A DNA stretch of 10,953 nt, taken from assembly GCA_003154055.1 (NCBI GenBank), contig PMCH01000332.1:1-10953 (forward strand), read 5' to 3'. The notes under the pieces were generated by a model. It was not told the origin of the DNA and made no database searches. It was given only the letters and a program-made list of their open reading frames with translations. The stretch comes from Acidobacteriaceae bacterium. Lineage in GTDB: Bacteria > Acidobacteriota > Terriglobia > Terriglobales > Acidobacteriaceae. The stretch's first letter is position 1. Every line of letters starts with the position of its first letter. Positions 1 to 6,705 of this stretch are shown piece by piece. The position numbers and the translations under genes were made by a program.

Positions 1-1
1 C

Positions 2-466
2 GTCCGCACCGCGAAGCGCATCGCTATCCGCCCGCTCATCGTCAAGCTGTCACCGAACGTCACCAGCATCGCGCAGATGGCCCACGTCGCGCAGGAAGCA
101 GGCGCGGACGCCATCTCGCTGGTGAACACGTTCCTCGCCATGGCGATCGACGCCGAAACCCGCCGCCCACGCATTGCCAACATTACAGCCGGCCTATCCG
201 GCCCCGCCATCAAGCCAATCGCCTTGCGCATGGTGTACGACGCCGCACACTCGGTGAAAATCCCAGTCATCGGCATGGGTGGAATCGTGTCGCCGGTGGA
301 CGTGGTCGAATTCATGCTCGCAGGCGCAAGCGCCGTGCAGGTGGGAACGGCCAGCTACTTCGACCCGGTAGCCACGGAGACTCTGGTCAACGACTTGACC
401 AGCTACTGCCGCGAACATCACATCGGGAAAATCCGCGACCTCACGGGTGGAATGCTGACGGATTAG
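2..466 (+). CDS. pyrD: Dihydroorotate dehydrogenase, class 1B catalytic subunit (C-terminal part)
   Basis: This is the 3' part of a gene that begins before the window; the reading frame is open from base 2 to a TAG stop at 464-466 and gives about 154 residues. The enzyme oxidises dihydroorotate to orotate in the cytoplasm, the fourth step of pyrimidine synthesis, using FMN. Visible family marks are KLSPNV near the start, the NTFLAMAID segment, the SGPAIKPIALRMV stretch, and the FMN-phosphate loop IPVIGMGGI followed by VQVGTA. NT-x-x-AMAID with SGPAIKP is typical of the NAD-linked class 1B enzymes, which normally work with an electron-transfer subunit (PyrK). No pyrK lies downstream here, because the next gene is convergent, so any pyrK would be upstream of the window or elsewhere. 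Identity is secure; the 1B subclass is very likely. Confidence 0.95.
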   Translation, partial: VRTAKRIAIRPLIVKLSPNVTSIAQMAHVAQEAGADAISLVNTFLAMAIDAETRRPRIANITAGLSGPAIKPIALRMVYDAAHSVKIPVIGMGGIVSPVDVVEFMLAGASAVQVGTASYFDPVATETLVNDLTSYCREHHIGKIRDLTGGMLTD

Positions 467-493
467 ATTTCTGCAAACCGTTTTCAGGAAGGC

Positions 494-510
494 ACGGCCT
501 TAACGGCCGT
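494..510. other. Small hairpin 28 nt after pyrD
   Basis: ACGGCC at 494-499 and GGCCGT at 505-510 form a 6-bp stem with a 5-nt loop, starting 28 nt after the pyrD stop. No T-run follows on the + strand, so it is not a classical intrinsic terminator, although it could still end or stabilise the pyrD transcript. Function is unproven. Confidence 0.4.
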
Positions 511-529
511 TGAGAACAAGGTTTCGGTA

Positions 530-566
530 TCAGGGTTGTGTGTCAGGGTTGTGGGTCAGGGTATCG
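530..566. repeat. Three tandem 13-bp units, the last one partial
   Basis: TCAGGGTTGTGTG (530-542) is followed at once by TCAGGGTTGTGGG (543-555) and by a truncated third unit beginning TCAGGGTATCG (556-566). The third unit runs into the hairpin at 560-579. In addition, a 10-bp inverted repeat, TTTCGGTATC at 522-531 and GATACCGAAA at 574-583, encloses the tandem block. The whole lies in the 167-bp gap between two convergent genes. No coding role is seen. Confidence 0.6.
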
Positions 567-614
567 CTTTAGCGATACCGAAAAACGTCTCTTTGGGGCC
601 GCCCCTTCAGGGGC
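560..614 (-). repeat. Two-hairpin intergenic element, copy 1
   Basis: Read on the minus strand, a stem-loop of CCCC/GGGG type (GCCCC 601-605 with GGGGC 610-614) comes first. After 21 nt comes a near-perfect palindrome, GGTATCGC (560-567) with GCGATACC (572-579). It begins 20 nt after the stop of the sialidase-like gene. A related pair with the same order and orientation lies at 5774-5823, downstream of hbd. On the minus strand the palindrome parts agree as GGYATCGCTRAAGCGRTRCC; in the second copy the changes keep pairing through a G-U wobble. This suggests a dispersed REP-like family or a transcript-end structure. There is no T-run after the second hairpin, so simple intrinsic termination is not shown. 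Confidence 0.55.
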
Positions 615-633
615 TGAGGTTAGAACACAAGAA

Positions 634-1905
634 TTATCGCCCGCTCGCATACCAGATCGCCCCCGGCGACTGATAATTCAGCCCCTCGCCCCACACCACG
701 TGGGTGTCGCCGTGGTTATCAATGGCCATGCCAAAATAGTCGCCGAATGGAAACCGGAAGCCGGTCTTCGCGATGTACTTAAATCCCGGAACATAGCGCG
801 AGAGGCGAATCTCCTCCGACCATGTAGCGCCGCCGTTGCTGGAACTTCGGTAGTAGGTATTCCAGTACGGGGCCTTACGCGAGTCCATCCACGCTACGCG
901 GACATCGCCGGTGCTCCCAGCCACAATCGCGGGAAAGGCGTGCTCCACTCCCAGGTCCACTGACGCCACGCTCTTGCGCGGCAGCCAGTTCTCGCCACCA
1001 TTGGTGGAAGCCGAAAAGTAGATGCGCTGCGGCCCCAGTTTCTTGCTCCCTGCACTCCAGAGCGCATACAAAGTTCCGCCCGCATCGGACGCCAGCGAAA
1101 TCTGCGCTCCCAGAAAAGCCTCGGCGCAATCGTAGGTGTCACAACCCGGTGCCGCCGACGAAACGTCCACCCGGTTGGGAGTCCACGTTTTGCCCCCATC
1201 CGCCGACTTGGCCACATAAAGCTCCACCGGGCCACGAGCGCCGCCAGCTTTGGAGTAGGAAGCCCATGCGAGATACGCATTGCCCGCTGGATCCACGGTC
1301 GCGCCGCCCAGCAACGACCATCCAGCGCTCTTCGCGACGTTCACCGGGTTCGAGGTGAAGCTGCGGCCGCCATCCTGCGACCAGGCAACCCACACATCTT
1401 CCTCGTGATTGAAGCCGACATAAATACTCTGGCCGCGTACCGCGAGTGCCGGCTTGTCCAGTTCCACCGCACTACGAGCCGCGACCGAGATCATCCAGGT
1501 GGCTCCCGCGTCCACCGACTTGGCGAGCATCACTTCCCGCTTCTTGCTCTGCAGCCAGACCGCATACAGCGTGCGCCGGTCGGTTGGATCCACGGCAATC
1601 TGGGCATCAAACTGCCCCGACCCCGACTCCAGCATCACGCGCGGCAACTGCCACGTCTTCCCATTGTCCGCACTGGTTACCAGCAACATCGTAGGGACCA
1701 GGCAGTTCCTGCAGTCCGGCACCTCCCCGTAATGCGGGTAAAGGACATACACCCGGCCCGACCCGTCGGCCGCCATTGCAGGCTCCCATTGGTCGCCATC
1801 CATCAGTCCAACGCGTTTCTGCGAAGAAAACTGCGGCGGCGCCGCCCAAGCCAGGCTGGCAAGCGACAGGACCAATACGGCGAGTTTGGAGCAGGCAGAG
1901 GACAC
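634..1905 (-). CDS. Secreted sialidase-fold protein with six Asp boxes (BNR repeats)
   Basis: The protein has 423 residues. An N-terminal signal peptide (residues 1-21, hydrophobic run LAVLVLSLASLAW, likely cut after AWA) points to export to the periplasm or outside. Six Asp boxes of the S-x-D/N-x-G-x-x-W/F kind lie at about residues 78-85 (SADNGKTW), 130-137, 176-183, 234-241, 300-307 and 355-362, spaced 45 to 65 residues apart. That spacing fits a six-bladed beta-propeller such as sialidases, sortilin-like and BNR-repeat proteins. The arginine triad and FRIP motif of true sialidases are not evident, so sialidase activity should not be assumed; glycan binding, another hydrolase or a structural role are open. 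Four cysteines sit in two close pairs (65/68 and 255/260). The start is GTG at 1903-1905, chosen because the signal peptide begins there; the ribosome binding site is weak. The minus-strand gene before it is the four-helix protein, about 190 nt away. Confidence 0.85.
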   Translation of the reverse strand: MSSACSKLAVLVLSLASLAWAAPPQFSSQKRVGLMDGDQWEPAMAADGSGRVYVLYPHYGEVPDCRNCLVPTMLLVTSADNGKTWQLPRVMLESGSGQFDAQIAVDPTDRRTLYAVWLQSKKREVMLAKSVDAGATWMISVAARSAVELDKPALAVRGQSIYVGFNHEEDVWVAWSQDGGRSFTSNPVNVAKSAGWSLLGGATVDPAGNAYLAWASYSKAGGARGPVELYVAKSADGGKTWTPNRVDVSSAAPGCDTYDCAEAFLGAQISLASDAGGTLYALWSAGSKKLGPQRIYFSASTNGGENWLPRKSVASVDLGVEHAFPAIVAGSTGDVRVAWMDSRKAPYWNTYYRSSSNGGATWSEEIRLSRYVPGFKYIAKTGFRFPFGDYFGMAIDNHGDTHVVWGEGLNYQSPGAIWYASGR

Positions 1906-1987
1906 AAGAAAAGGGTGGGGAAAGGAACCTCAGTCGTGAACTTTACCGTGAAGCCGGCCCGGGGTCAACGGTACCTTCAACGGCCGA

Positions 1988-2089
1988 TCAGCCCGCCGTC
2001 AGCAGGATCAGGGCTCCCGCCGTGATGACCAGAGTGTGCTCAAAATGAGCCGAAACCTGGCGGTCCCCGGTGCGCACGGTCCATCCGTC
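1988..2089 (-). pseudogene. map: Relic of the 3' end of a methionine aminopeptidase gene
   Basis: Reading the minus strand from 2089 gives 33 residues and a TGA stop at 1988-1990: DGWTVRTGDRQ, then VSAHFEHTLVIT, then AGALILLTAG. This matches the C-terminal end of type I methionine aminopeptidase; the E. coli counterpart reads DGWTVKTKDRSLSAQYEHTIVVT. It includes the Glu of the FEHT motif, one of the five metal ligands. The other four ligands (two Asp, His, Glu) and all the rest of the enzyme are absent; upstream the frame has no similarity and runs into the end of the next gene. It has no plausible start codon and sits in an otherwise non-coding 191-bp gap. It is best explained as the remnant of a deleted or displaced map gene. 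The fragment is short, but the match is dense. Confidence 0.75.
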
Positions 2090-2096
2090 TCTGCGA

Positions 2097-2507
2097 TCAG
2101 TCTGCCCGCGGCGCACGCGGCGCAAAAAACAACATTAGAGCGAAGCCCCCAAGATAGAAGGGCCAGACCTGGGACAGCGTGAAGCCCAGCAGTCGCAGTA
2201 CTAGCCCGAACAGCGCCAAAGTCTCGCACAAAGCGAAGGTGACAATGTACCCCGACTTCCAGCGCGCCAGGTTCACAAGGTCATCCGGCCGGTCTCGTAG
2301 CACTCCTTCGGATTGCATGACCAGGGTTCGTCGTACTACGAAAATCGCACCCACCATGCTGATCGAAACAAACGAGACTGCATAAAAGAAAGTTAGATTG
2401 GGCGTTGGAGCATGGACGGCGACTCGTTCCCCGACCACCACGTAGAGCGCAATGCTGACCAGCATCGCAATCTGGATCAGGCGCACGGTTCGGAGTGCTG
2501 TCCCCAT
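2097..2507 (-). CDS. Hypothetical four-helix membrane protein
   Basis: The protein has 136 residues. Four hydrophobic segments can be seen, at about residues 10-27, 38-59, 86-108 and 113-130, so it should be a small inner-membrane protein with both ends on the same side. A short charged loop (residues 60-85, with RR, then QSEGVLRDRPDDLVNLARWK) separates the two helix pairs. I recognise no named family or catalytic motif; similar small proteins are common in Acidobacteriota, but no function is known to me. The start is ATG at 2505-2507; no clear Shine-Dalgarno sequence precedes it. It lies 87 nt after the stop of the secreted Met/His-rich protein on the same strand and ends 7 nt before the map relic. 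Real coding is supported by the well-formed membrane pattern and position. Confidence 0.75.
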   Translation of the reverse strand: MGTALRTVRLIQIAMLVSIALYVVVGERVAVHAPTPNLTFFYAVSFVSISMVGAIFVVRRTLVMQSEGVLRDRPDDLVNLARWKSGYIVTFALCETLALFGLVLRLLGFTLSQVWPFYLGGFALMLFFAPRAPRAD

Positions 2508-2594
2508 GGTCTATGATTCTGCACTTATTGTCCTGGTAGTTAAACGATAAAGATAGCCGAGAATCCGCGTTGGTAATGACGCCCGAATCAAGCC

Positions 2595-3902
2595 TCAGTG
2601 CTGGTGCGTCCCCGTACCGGGGCGAACTCGCAGAAAAATCTGGAAAGACACGGGGTTGTCGCCGTACGCGATGTTCAGCGCCCGAGGCTTGGAATAGAAA
2701 GTTAAATCAGCCCCAAGGGCCATTTGCCAGAGTCGGTTCTGGACCATATCCCGCGCCCCGCCGAACGTATACCCGCCAATTCGGAAGCTGGGCCGTGCCG
2801 GGTCGTCTGGAAACAGCTCGTCCTTATCCACCAGCTCAAGCCGCATCAACGCGTAGTTGCGCGTCTTGAAATTCACCGTGGACTCCAGTAAATAGCTGTT
2901 CAGATTGCGGCCATCGAGTTCTTTATGTTTCCGCCCCCAGACCGCAGAGGTCGCCCACGATCCTCGGTCAAACGGGCGCATGTACCCTACCGAAGCCGTC
3001 TGCCGGCGCTCGCTGCCCGGTTCGAGCGCTTCCGGATGCTCCAGCCGCCCGTAGCTGTACTGGGCCGTCCAGTTGCGCGACGGAGCCACGCTCAGCCGCG
3101 CCGACCAGGAATCCAGCGCCGCGAACTGAATACCGTAGCGCTTCTCGTTGGGCTCGCGGGCATTGAACGCTGACCCTTCGATCTTGACGCGGTCCATGAT
3201 CAGTCCAGCGGTAACCACGCCAAAGCTGGTGTGAGTCGAATCCTGCAAGTGGTGCGAAAGGGGCGCCATCGGCAACTCCGCCGCCGACGCACGGTGCATG
3301 AAGGCCACCGGGCCCAGTGCCGGCTCGCCCGCAGCCCCACCATAGAACAGCCACGACACTTTCTCGCTGATCGGCCGCGTGTAATAGAGCGCAAGCTCGG
3401 CGAAAACGTTGTGCGGATGCTGATGGTCCACCAGCGGCTCCCCGTGATACGTTTCGCCCGTCTGAAACAACTGCGGGAACCCCGGATGGGGCGCGGTCAG
3501 CGACTCCGCCGAAAACATCTCCCGAAATAAGATTGTCCCGCCTCCGAGCGCATGCTGTTCCATCAGCATCAGCCAGTTCACCGACTCAGCCTTGCCTTCG
3601 CCGCGAGCTCCGCCCTGCTGGTTGTAGTCGAGAAAAATTGCGCCGTGAGCCATCACCTCCCAGCTTCCCAGCTTCTTGCTCCACAAATTCGCGGGAGTCG
3701 CCGCCGGCTGCCATCCCGTCCCCGACGAGGCGTGAGGAGAGGGCATCCAGTCCGCTGCTGAACTGCCCATGTTCATTCCAGGCATATCGTGCGGGGCTTG
3801 GCCCGAATGGTTATGCGCGCTCTGGCCGCCGGGCTGGGAGTCCTGCGCCAGAGCCCCAGAGACCGCCAGGTTCACAGCCATCAACAGAATTACGAACCGC
3901 AC
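2595..3902 (-). CDS. Secreted Met/His-rich, probable outer-membrane beta-barrel protein
   Basis: The protein has 435 residues. I chose the GTG at 3900-3902 because GGAGGT (3909-3914) sits 6 nt upstream, and the protein then starts with a clean signal peptide, MRFVILLMAVNLAVSGALA, cut before QDSQ. An upstream TTG at 3933 would add 11 unlikely residues. After the signal comes a flexible stretch (about 27-57) rich in His and Met, including HDMPGMNMG, as seen in periplasmic copper or silver handling proteins. Further His clusters are DHQHPHN (159-165), SHHLQDSTH (216-224) and the C-terminal THQH. The rest alternates aromatic and polar residues in a beta-strand pattern with Gly and Tyr, consistent with an outer-membrane barrel. 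I do not recognise a named family; metal binding and barrel fold are inferences. No metal pump or metal sensor is adjacent. Confidence 0.8.
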   Translation of the reverse strand: MRFVILLMAVNLAVSGALAQDSQPGGQSAHNHSGQAPHDMPGMNMGSSAADWMPSPHASSGTGWQPAATPANLWSKKLGSWEVMAHGAIFLDYNQQGGARGEGKAESVNWLMLMEQHALGGGTILFREMFSAESLTAPHPGFPQLFQTGETYHGEPLVDHQHPHNVFAELALYYTRPISEKVSWLFYGGAAGEPALGPVAFMHRASAAELPMAPLSHHLQDSTHTSFGVVTAGLIMDRVKIEGSAFNAREPNEKRYGIQFAALDSWSARLSVAPSRNWTAQYSYGRLEHPEALEPGSERRQTASVGYMRPFDRGSWATSAVWGRKHKELDGRNLNSYLLESTVNFKTRNYALMRLELVDKDELFPDDPARPSFRIGGYTFGGARDMVQNRLWQMALGADLTFYSKPRALNIAYGDNPVSFQIFLRVRPGTGTHQH

Positions 3903-3908
3903 CGCAAC

Positions 3909-3914
3909 ACCTCC
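3909..3914 (-). promoter_or_regulatory. Strong ribosome binding site that fixes the GTG start at 3902
   Basis: On the minus strand GGAGGT is followed by the 6-nt spacer GTTGCG and then GTG. This decides in favour of the GTG start of the secreted Met/His-rich protein over the TTG further upstream. Confidence 0.8.
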
Positions 3915-4027
3915 GCCGAATAAGGAGAAGACCAACAGAGCGAACAGCGAATGTCCAGGATTTCCAAAGGTGGGTGACCGCGGCCTTCGCAGATACCGCG
4001 ATCCTTTGCGTCACACTACTGCGCGCG

Positions 4028-4468
4028 CTAAGACCCGGTAATTTTCACGCGGATGTCTTCCGGCAGCCGTTCCCGGATCTCCTGCGGCAGTTTGTCATGT
4101 ACCACGCGTGCTCCCAGGCGGGCGGCATCCACCACTGCCATTGGCGCCGGAGTTGCCACGGCCACCACCAGCCAGATGAGCGCGGAAAGGGCGAAGCCGG
4201 CCAGCGCAGCGATCTCCAGCCAGAAAGCGTGGCGCGGGCCAAAATGACGGATCACTCCGAAGGCGAGCAGAAACACGGCGGCCGAAACCGAGGCCAGGAC
4301 GATCAGTGAGATGTCAATGATTCGATGCAGTTGTTGGCGGCTGCGGCAGTGCTCGCACTCCGCAAAGTGAAGCTCATAGTCACCGCGCATCTCTGGGGCC
4401 AGGCCGGAGATGTCATACCGCCATCCGGCAAGGATTTTCCCTACGATCGGTTCAGCGCACTGACTCAT
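4028..4468 (-). CDS. Hypothetical membrane protein with N-terminal HX3CX2C zinc-finger motif
   Basis: The protein has 146 residues. The N-terminal 45 residues hold Cys4 and the motif H34-FAE-C38-EH-C41, the HX3CX2C pattern of zinc-binding anti-sigma (zf-HC2) domains. Two transmembrane helices follow at about residues 50-74 and 82-106, then a charged, probably amphipathic tail (DKLPQEIRERLPEDIRVKITG). In anti-sigma factors such a finger holds a sigma factor near the membrane. Here there is no sigma gene nearby and the protein has two helices rather than one, so the role is open. The ATG at 4466-4468 begins 6 nt after the walJ stop and lacks its own clear Shine-Dalgarno site, so the two genes are almost surely co-transcribed and perhaps translationally coupled. 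Coding status is firm; function is unknown. Confidence 0.78.
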   Translation of the reverse strand: MSQCAEPIVGKILAGWRYDISGLAPEMRGDYELHFAECEHCRSRQQLHRIIDISLIVLASVSAAVFLLAFGVIRHFGPRHAFWLEIAALAGFALSALIWLVVAVATPAPMAVVDAARLGARVVHDKLPQEIRERLPEDIRVKITGS

Positions 4469-4474
4469 AAGTTG

Positions 4475-5278
4475 CTACAGCCGGACCGGTTGCAGGACTT
4501 CCGACTGGGTAGCGAGTAGCACTTGATTGCGCCATAACCCCTGGCGCCCGCGCAGCGCCGTTTCTGCCGCCGCCCGGGCGATTTCTGGATGGTTATTCTG
4601 CTCGGACAAATGCGCCAGAATTACGTAAGCCGCTCCCCCATCATAGTCGCTGGAGAAGAATTCCGCGAGAGCGTCGTTGGAAAGGTGCCCCACCCGGCTC
4701 ATCACCCGCTGTTTGACCGACCACGGATAAGGCCCGCCGCGCAGCATCTCCACATCGTGATTGGATTCGATCACCAGCACGTCGCACGAGCGCAGATGGT
4801 CACGCACGCTCACCGGCATATAGCCTAGGTCGGTGGCATAGCCAATTTTCACGCCCTCGGTCCGGAACGTGAATCCGACCGGATCCGTTGCGTCGTGCGG
4901 AATCGTAAACGGCGTGATTTCGATGTCGCCCACTTGAAAACGGCGCCCCGACGCGAAGTGCTCCGGCTTCGGCAGTTCTGGAATCTTGCCCTCATCGTCA
5001 CGCATGGCCTTGTTCCACGCGTGGTGCGTCGGTTCGGTAAGGAATACCGGCACATTGAGCTTTGCCGCCAGCCGCTGCAGCCCTGCGACGTGATCGGAAT
5101 GCTCGTGCGTGATCAGGATCGCCGAGAGTTCCTCCGGACTTTCTCCCAGCGCGCGCAGCCGCTTGAAGGTTTCGCGGCAGGATAGCCCCGCGTCCACCAG
5201 GATGCGTGTTGTACTGCTGGCCACCATCGTGCTATTGGCACGGCTGCCGCTGGCCAGCAATGAAACCGACACTGCCAT
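4475..5278 (-). CDS. walJ: MBL-fold metallo-hydrolase, WalJ/YycJ family
   Basis: The protein has 267 residues, close to the usual length of the family. The N-terminus LLASGSRANS (7-16) is the typical family start. The metal-binding motif HEHSDH is at 58-63; further ligand regions are IPHDAT (127-131), ATDLG (148-152), ESNHD (171-175) and GHLSN (197-201), followed by HLSEQNNHPE (223-232). This set is characteristic of WalJ/YycJ proteins, cytoplasmic two-metal hydrolases; the Gram-positive members are reported to act as 5' to 3' DNA exonucleases linked to mismatch repair. The WalKR two-component genes that neighbour it in Firmicutes are absent, so the link to cell-wall control does not carry over. 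The start is ATG at 5276-5278; AAGGG lies somewhat far upstream. The following gene starts 6 nt after its stop. Confidence 0.88.
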   Translation of the reverse strand: MAVSVSLLASGSRANSTMVASSTTRILVDAGLSCRETFKRLRALGESPEELSAILITHEHSDHVAGLQRLAAKLNVPVFLTEPTHHAWNKAMRDDEGKIPELPKPEHFASGRRFQVGDIEITPFTIPHDATDPVGFTFRTEGVKIGYATDLGYMPVSVRDHLRSCDVLVIESNHDVEMLRGGPYPWSVKQRVMSRVGHLSNDALAEFFSSDYDGGAAYVILAHLSEQNNHPEIARAAAETALRGRQGLWRNQVLLATQSEVLQPVRL

Positions 5279-5351
5279 ATGTTCGCAGCTTACCCTTTAC
5301 CGCTGTGGAAACGGGAGGGTTTTTGCTGATCCGGAACCTTTGAACGAACGA

Positions 5352-5729
5352 TTACTTATTGGGAAACAGGTTGTCGACCACGCCCCGGCCCATGGCTCCA
5401 GCATAAGCGCCCGCGATCCCCGGCAGGAACGCGAGAAACGACTCGTAGATCTGCGCGCGCATCGGCTTTTGCGACAAGAGGAAATAGGCAAGCCACTCCA
5501 TAATCGGCACAAAGATCCCGACCAGCAAAACCCAGCGCCACGGCTTCCGCGGCCGCAGCAACCCCATCAGCATGCACGACGCCAGCACGATCATCGCGGT
5601 GAACAGCAGGTCGCCCACCTTGATGTCCATCCAGCCGGCAAACATACCGAAGCTGGCGGCCATCAGGTGATAAAGCGAATCTCCGCCCGCCTTTCCCTCC
5701 GGAAGAATGCCGCCCCAAGCCGTGGTCAT
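5352..5729 (-). CDS. Hypothetical three-helix membrane protein
   Basis: The protein has 125 residues. After a polar N-terminus (MTTAWGGILPEGKAGGDSLY) there are hydrophobic segments at about 39-58, 64-86 and 95-113, so it is likely an inner-membrane protein. The basic loop LLRPRKPWRW (57-66) should face the cytoplasm. The C-terminal helix is rich in Gly and Ala (FLPGIAGAYAGAMGRG), a pattern that favours tight helix packing. I recognise no family. The ATG at 5727-5729 is preceded by GAGG about 8 nt upstream, which supports the start. It lies 73 nt upstream of walJ on the same strand and could be in one operon with it. Confidence 0.72.
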   Translation of the reverse strand: MTTAWGGILPEGKAGGDSLYHLMAASFGMFAGWMDIKVGDLLFTAMIVLASCMLMGLLRPRKPWRWVLLVGIFVPIMEWLAYFLLSQKPMRAQIYESFLAFLPGIAGAYAGAMGRGVVDNLFPNK

Positions 5730-5773
5730 CTATCCATCCTCAAGCAGCCTGCCGCAAAAGTCGAGTGCCGTAG

Positions 5774-5823
5774 GGCACCGCTTCAGCGATGCCGTAAGTT
5801 ACCTCTCCCCCACTTTCGGGGGA
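5774..5823 (-). repeat. Two-hairpin intergenic element, copy 2
   Basis: On the minus strand a stem-loop with TCCCCC/GGGGGA arms (5806-5811 and 5818-5823) is followed 12 nt later by GGCATCGCT (5785-5793 complement) pairing with AGCGGTGCC (5774-5782 complement) through one G-U wobble. It begins 31 nt after the hbd stop. Its order, orientation and second hairpin match the element at 560-614. GTGCC at 5765-5769 could compete for pairing with GGCAC at 5774-5778. It may end or protect the hbd transcript; this is an inference. Confidence 0.55.
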
Positions 5824-5853
5824 CACCACAATTCGAGAATTATTATCTTCGCG

Positions 5854-6705
5854 CTAGGAATAGGAATAGAACCCGCGTCCGCTCTTGCGTCCAAGCCAGC
5901 CCGCATCCACCATCTTGATCAGCAGCGGACACGGGCGATACTTTGGATCGCCCAAACCGTCCTGCAGCACGCGCATGATGTCGAGACAAACGTCCAGCCC
6001 AATGAAGTCCGCCAGCGTCAACGGACCCATCGGATGCGCCATGCCGAGCTTGAAAACCTCATCCACCGCCTGAGCCGTCGCCACGCCCTCCATCACCGCA
6101 AACATCGCCTCGTTCAGCAGCGGCATGAGCACCCGATTCGAGACAAAACCAGGTGCATCGTTCACCTCGACGGGCGTCTTTTCCAACTTCACCGCCAGGT
6201 CGCGTACCGCCTCGAACGTGCCCTGCGACGTCGCCAGCCCGCGGATGACCTCGACCAGTTTCATCACCGGAACAGGATTGAAAAAGTGCATCCCAATCAC
6301 TTTGTCGGGACGCTTGGTCAGCGTGGCGATTTTTGTGATCGAAATCGAGGAAGTGTTGGAAGCCAGGATTACATCTGGTCTTGTCAATTGATCGAGGTTA
6401 CGAAAAATTTCGGCCTTGATCTCAAATCGTTCGGTCGCGGCCTCGATGACCAGTTCGCAATCCGCCAGGTTCTCCCGATCGAGCACCGGCGTGATGCGCC
6501 CCAGCGTCGTCGCCTTATCCGCCGCTGTGATCTTGCCTTTCGTAACTTCACGGTCCAGGTTCTTGCCGATCGTGTCCAGCCCGCGATCCAGAAATCGCTG
6601 CTCCACGTCGCACAACACAACGTCATAACCGCTACGGGCAAACACATGGGCAATCCCATTGCCCATCGTCCCCGCGCCGATGACACCGACACACTGAATA
6701 CCCAT
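5854..6705 (-). CDS. hbd: 3-hydroxybutyryl-CoA dehydrogenase
   Basis: The protein has 283 residues, the normal length for stand-alone enzymes of this family. It reversibly oxidises 3-hydroxyacyl-CoA to 3-oxoacyl-CoA with NAD(P) in the cytoplasm, in short-chain fatty-acid oxidation, butyryl-CoA formation or aromatic degradation. The N-terminal Rossmann domain shows the dinucleotide loop GAGTMG (10-15) and an acidic residue after strand 2 (CDVEQ, 32-36), which favours NAD. The active-site residues line up well: Ser119 in SNTSS, His140 in GMHFFNPVP, Glu152, and Asn190 in GFVSNR. The C-terminal dimerisation domain contains GMAHPMGPLTLADFIGLD (221-238) and ends in GRKSGRGFYSYS. The ATG at 6703-6705 has GAAAGG 5 nt upstream. 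No thiolase, crotonase or acyl-CoA dehydrogenase gene is adjacent, so the pathway cannot be fixed from context. Confidence 0.95.
   Translation of the reverse strand: MGIQCVGVIGAGTMGNGIAHVFARSGYDVVLCDVEQRFLDRGLDTIGKNLDREVTKGKITAADKATTLGRITPVLDRENLADCELVIEAATERFEIKAEIFRNLDQLTRPDVILASNTSSISITKIATLTKRPDKVIGMHFFNPVPVMKLVEVIRGLATSQGTFEAVRDLAVKLEKTPVEVNDAPGFVSNRVLMPLLNEAMFAVMEGVATAQAVDEVFKLGMAHPMGPLTLADFIGLDVCLDIMRVLQDGLGDPKYRPCPLLIKMVDAGWLGRKSGRGFYSYS

Noticed and set aside
494..510. Intrinsic terminator for pyrD
   Set aside because: The stem is short and no T-run follows, so it was kept only as a hairpin.
538..963. Open frame on the + strand overlapping the end of the sialidase-like gene
   Set aside because: It is antisense to a clear gene with signal peptide and Asp boxes, and its first part is translated from the hairpin element; the protein is Arg- and Pro-rich with no family features.
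3903..3935. TTG start 11 codons upstream for the Met/His-rich protein
   Set aside because: The internal GTG has GGAGGT at ideal spacing and gives a normal signal peptide.
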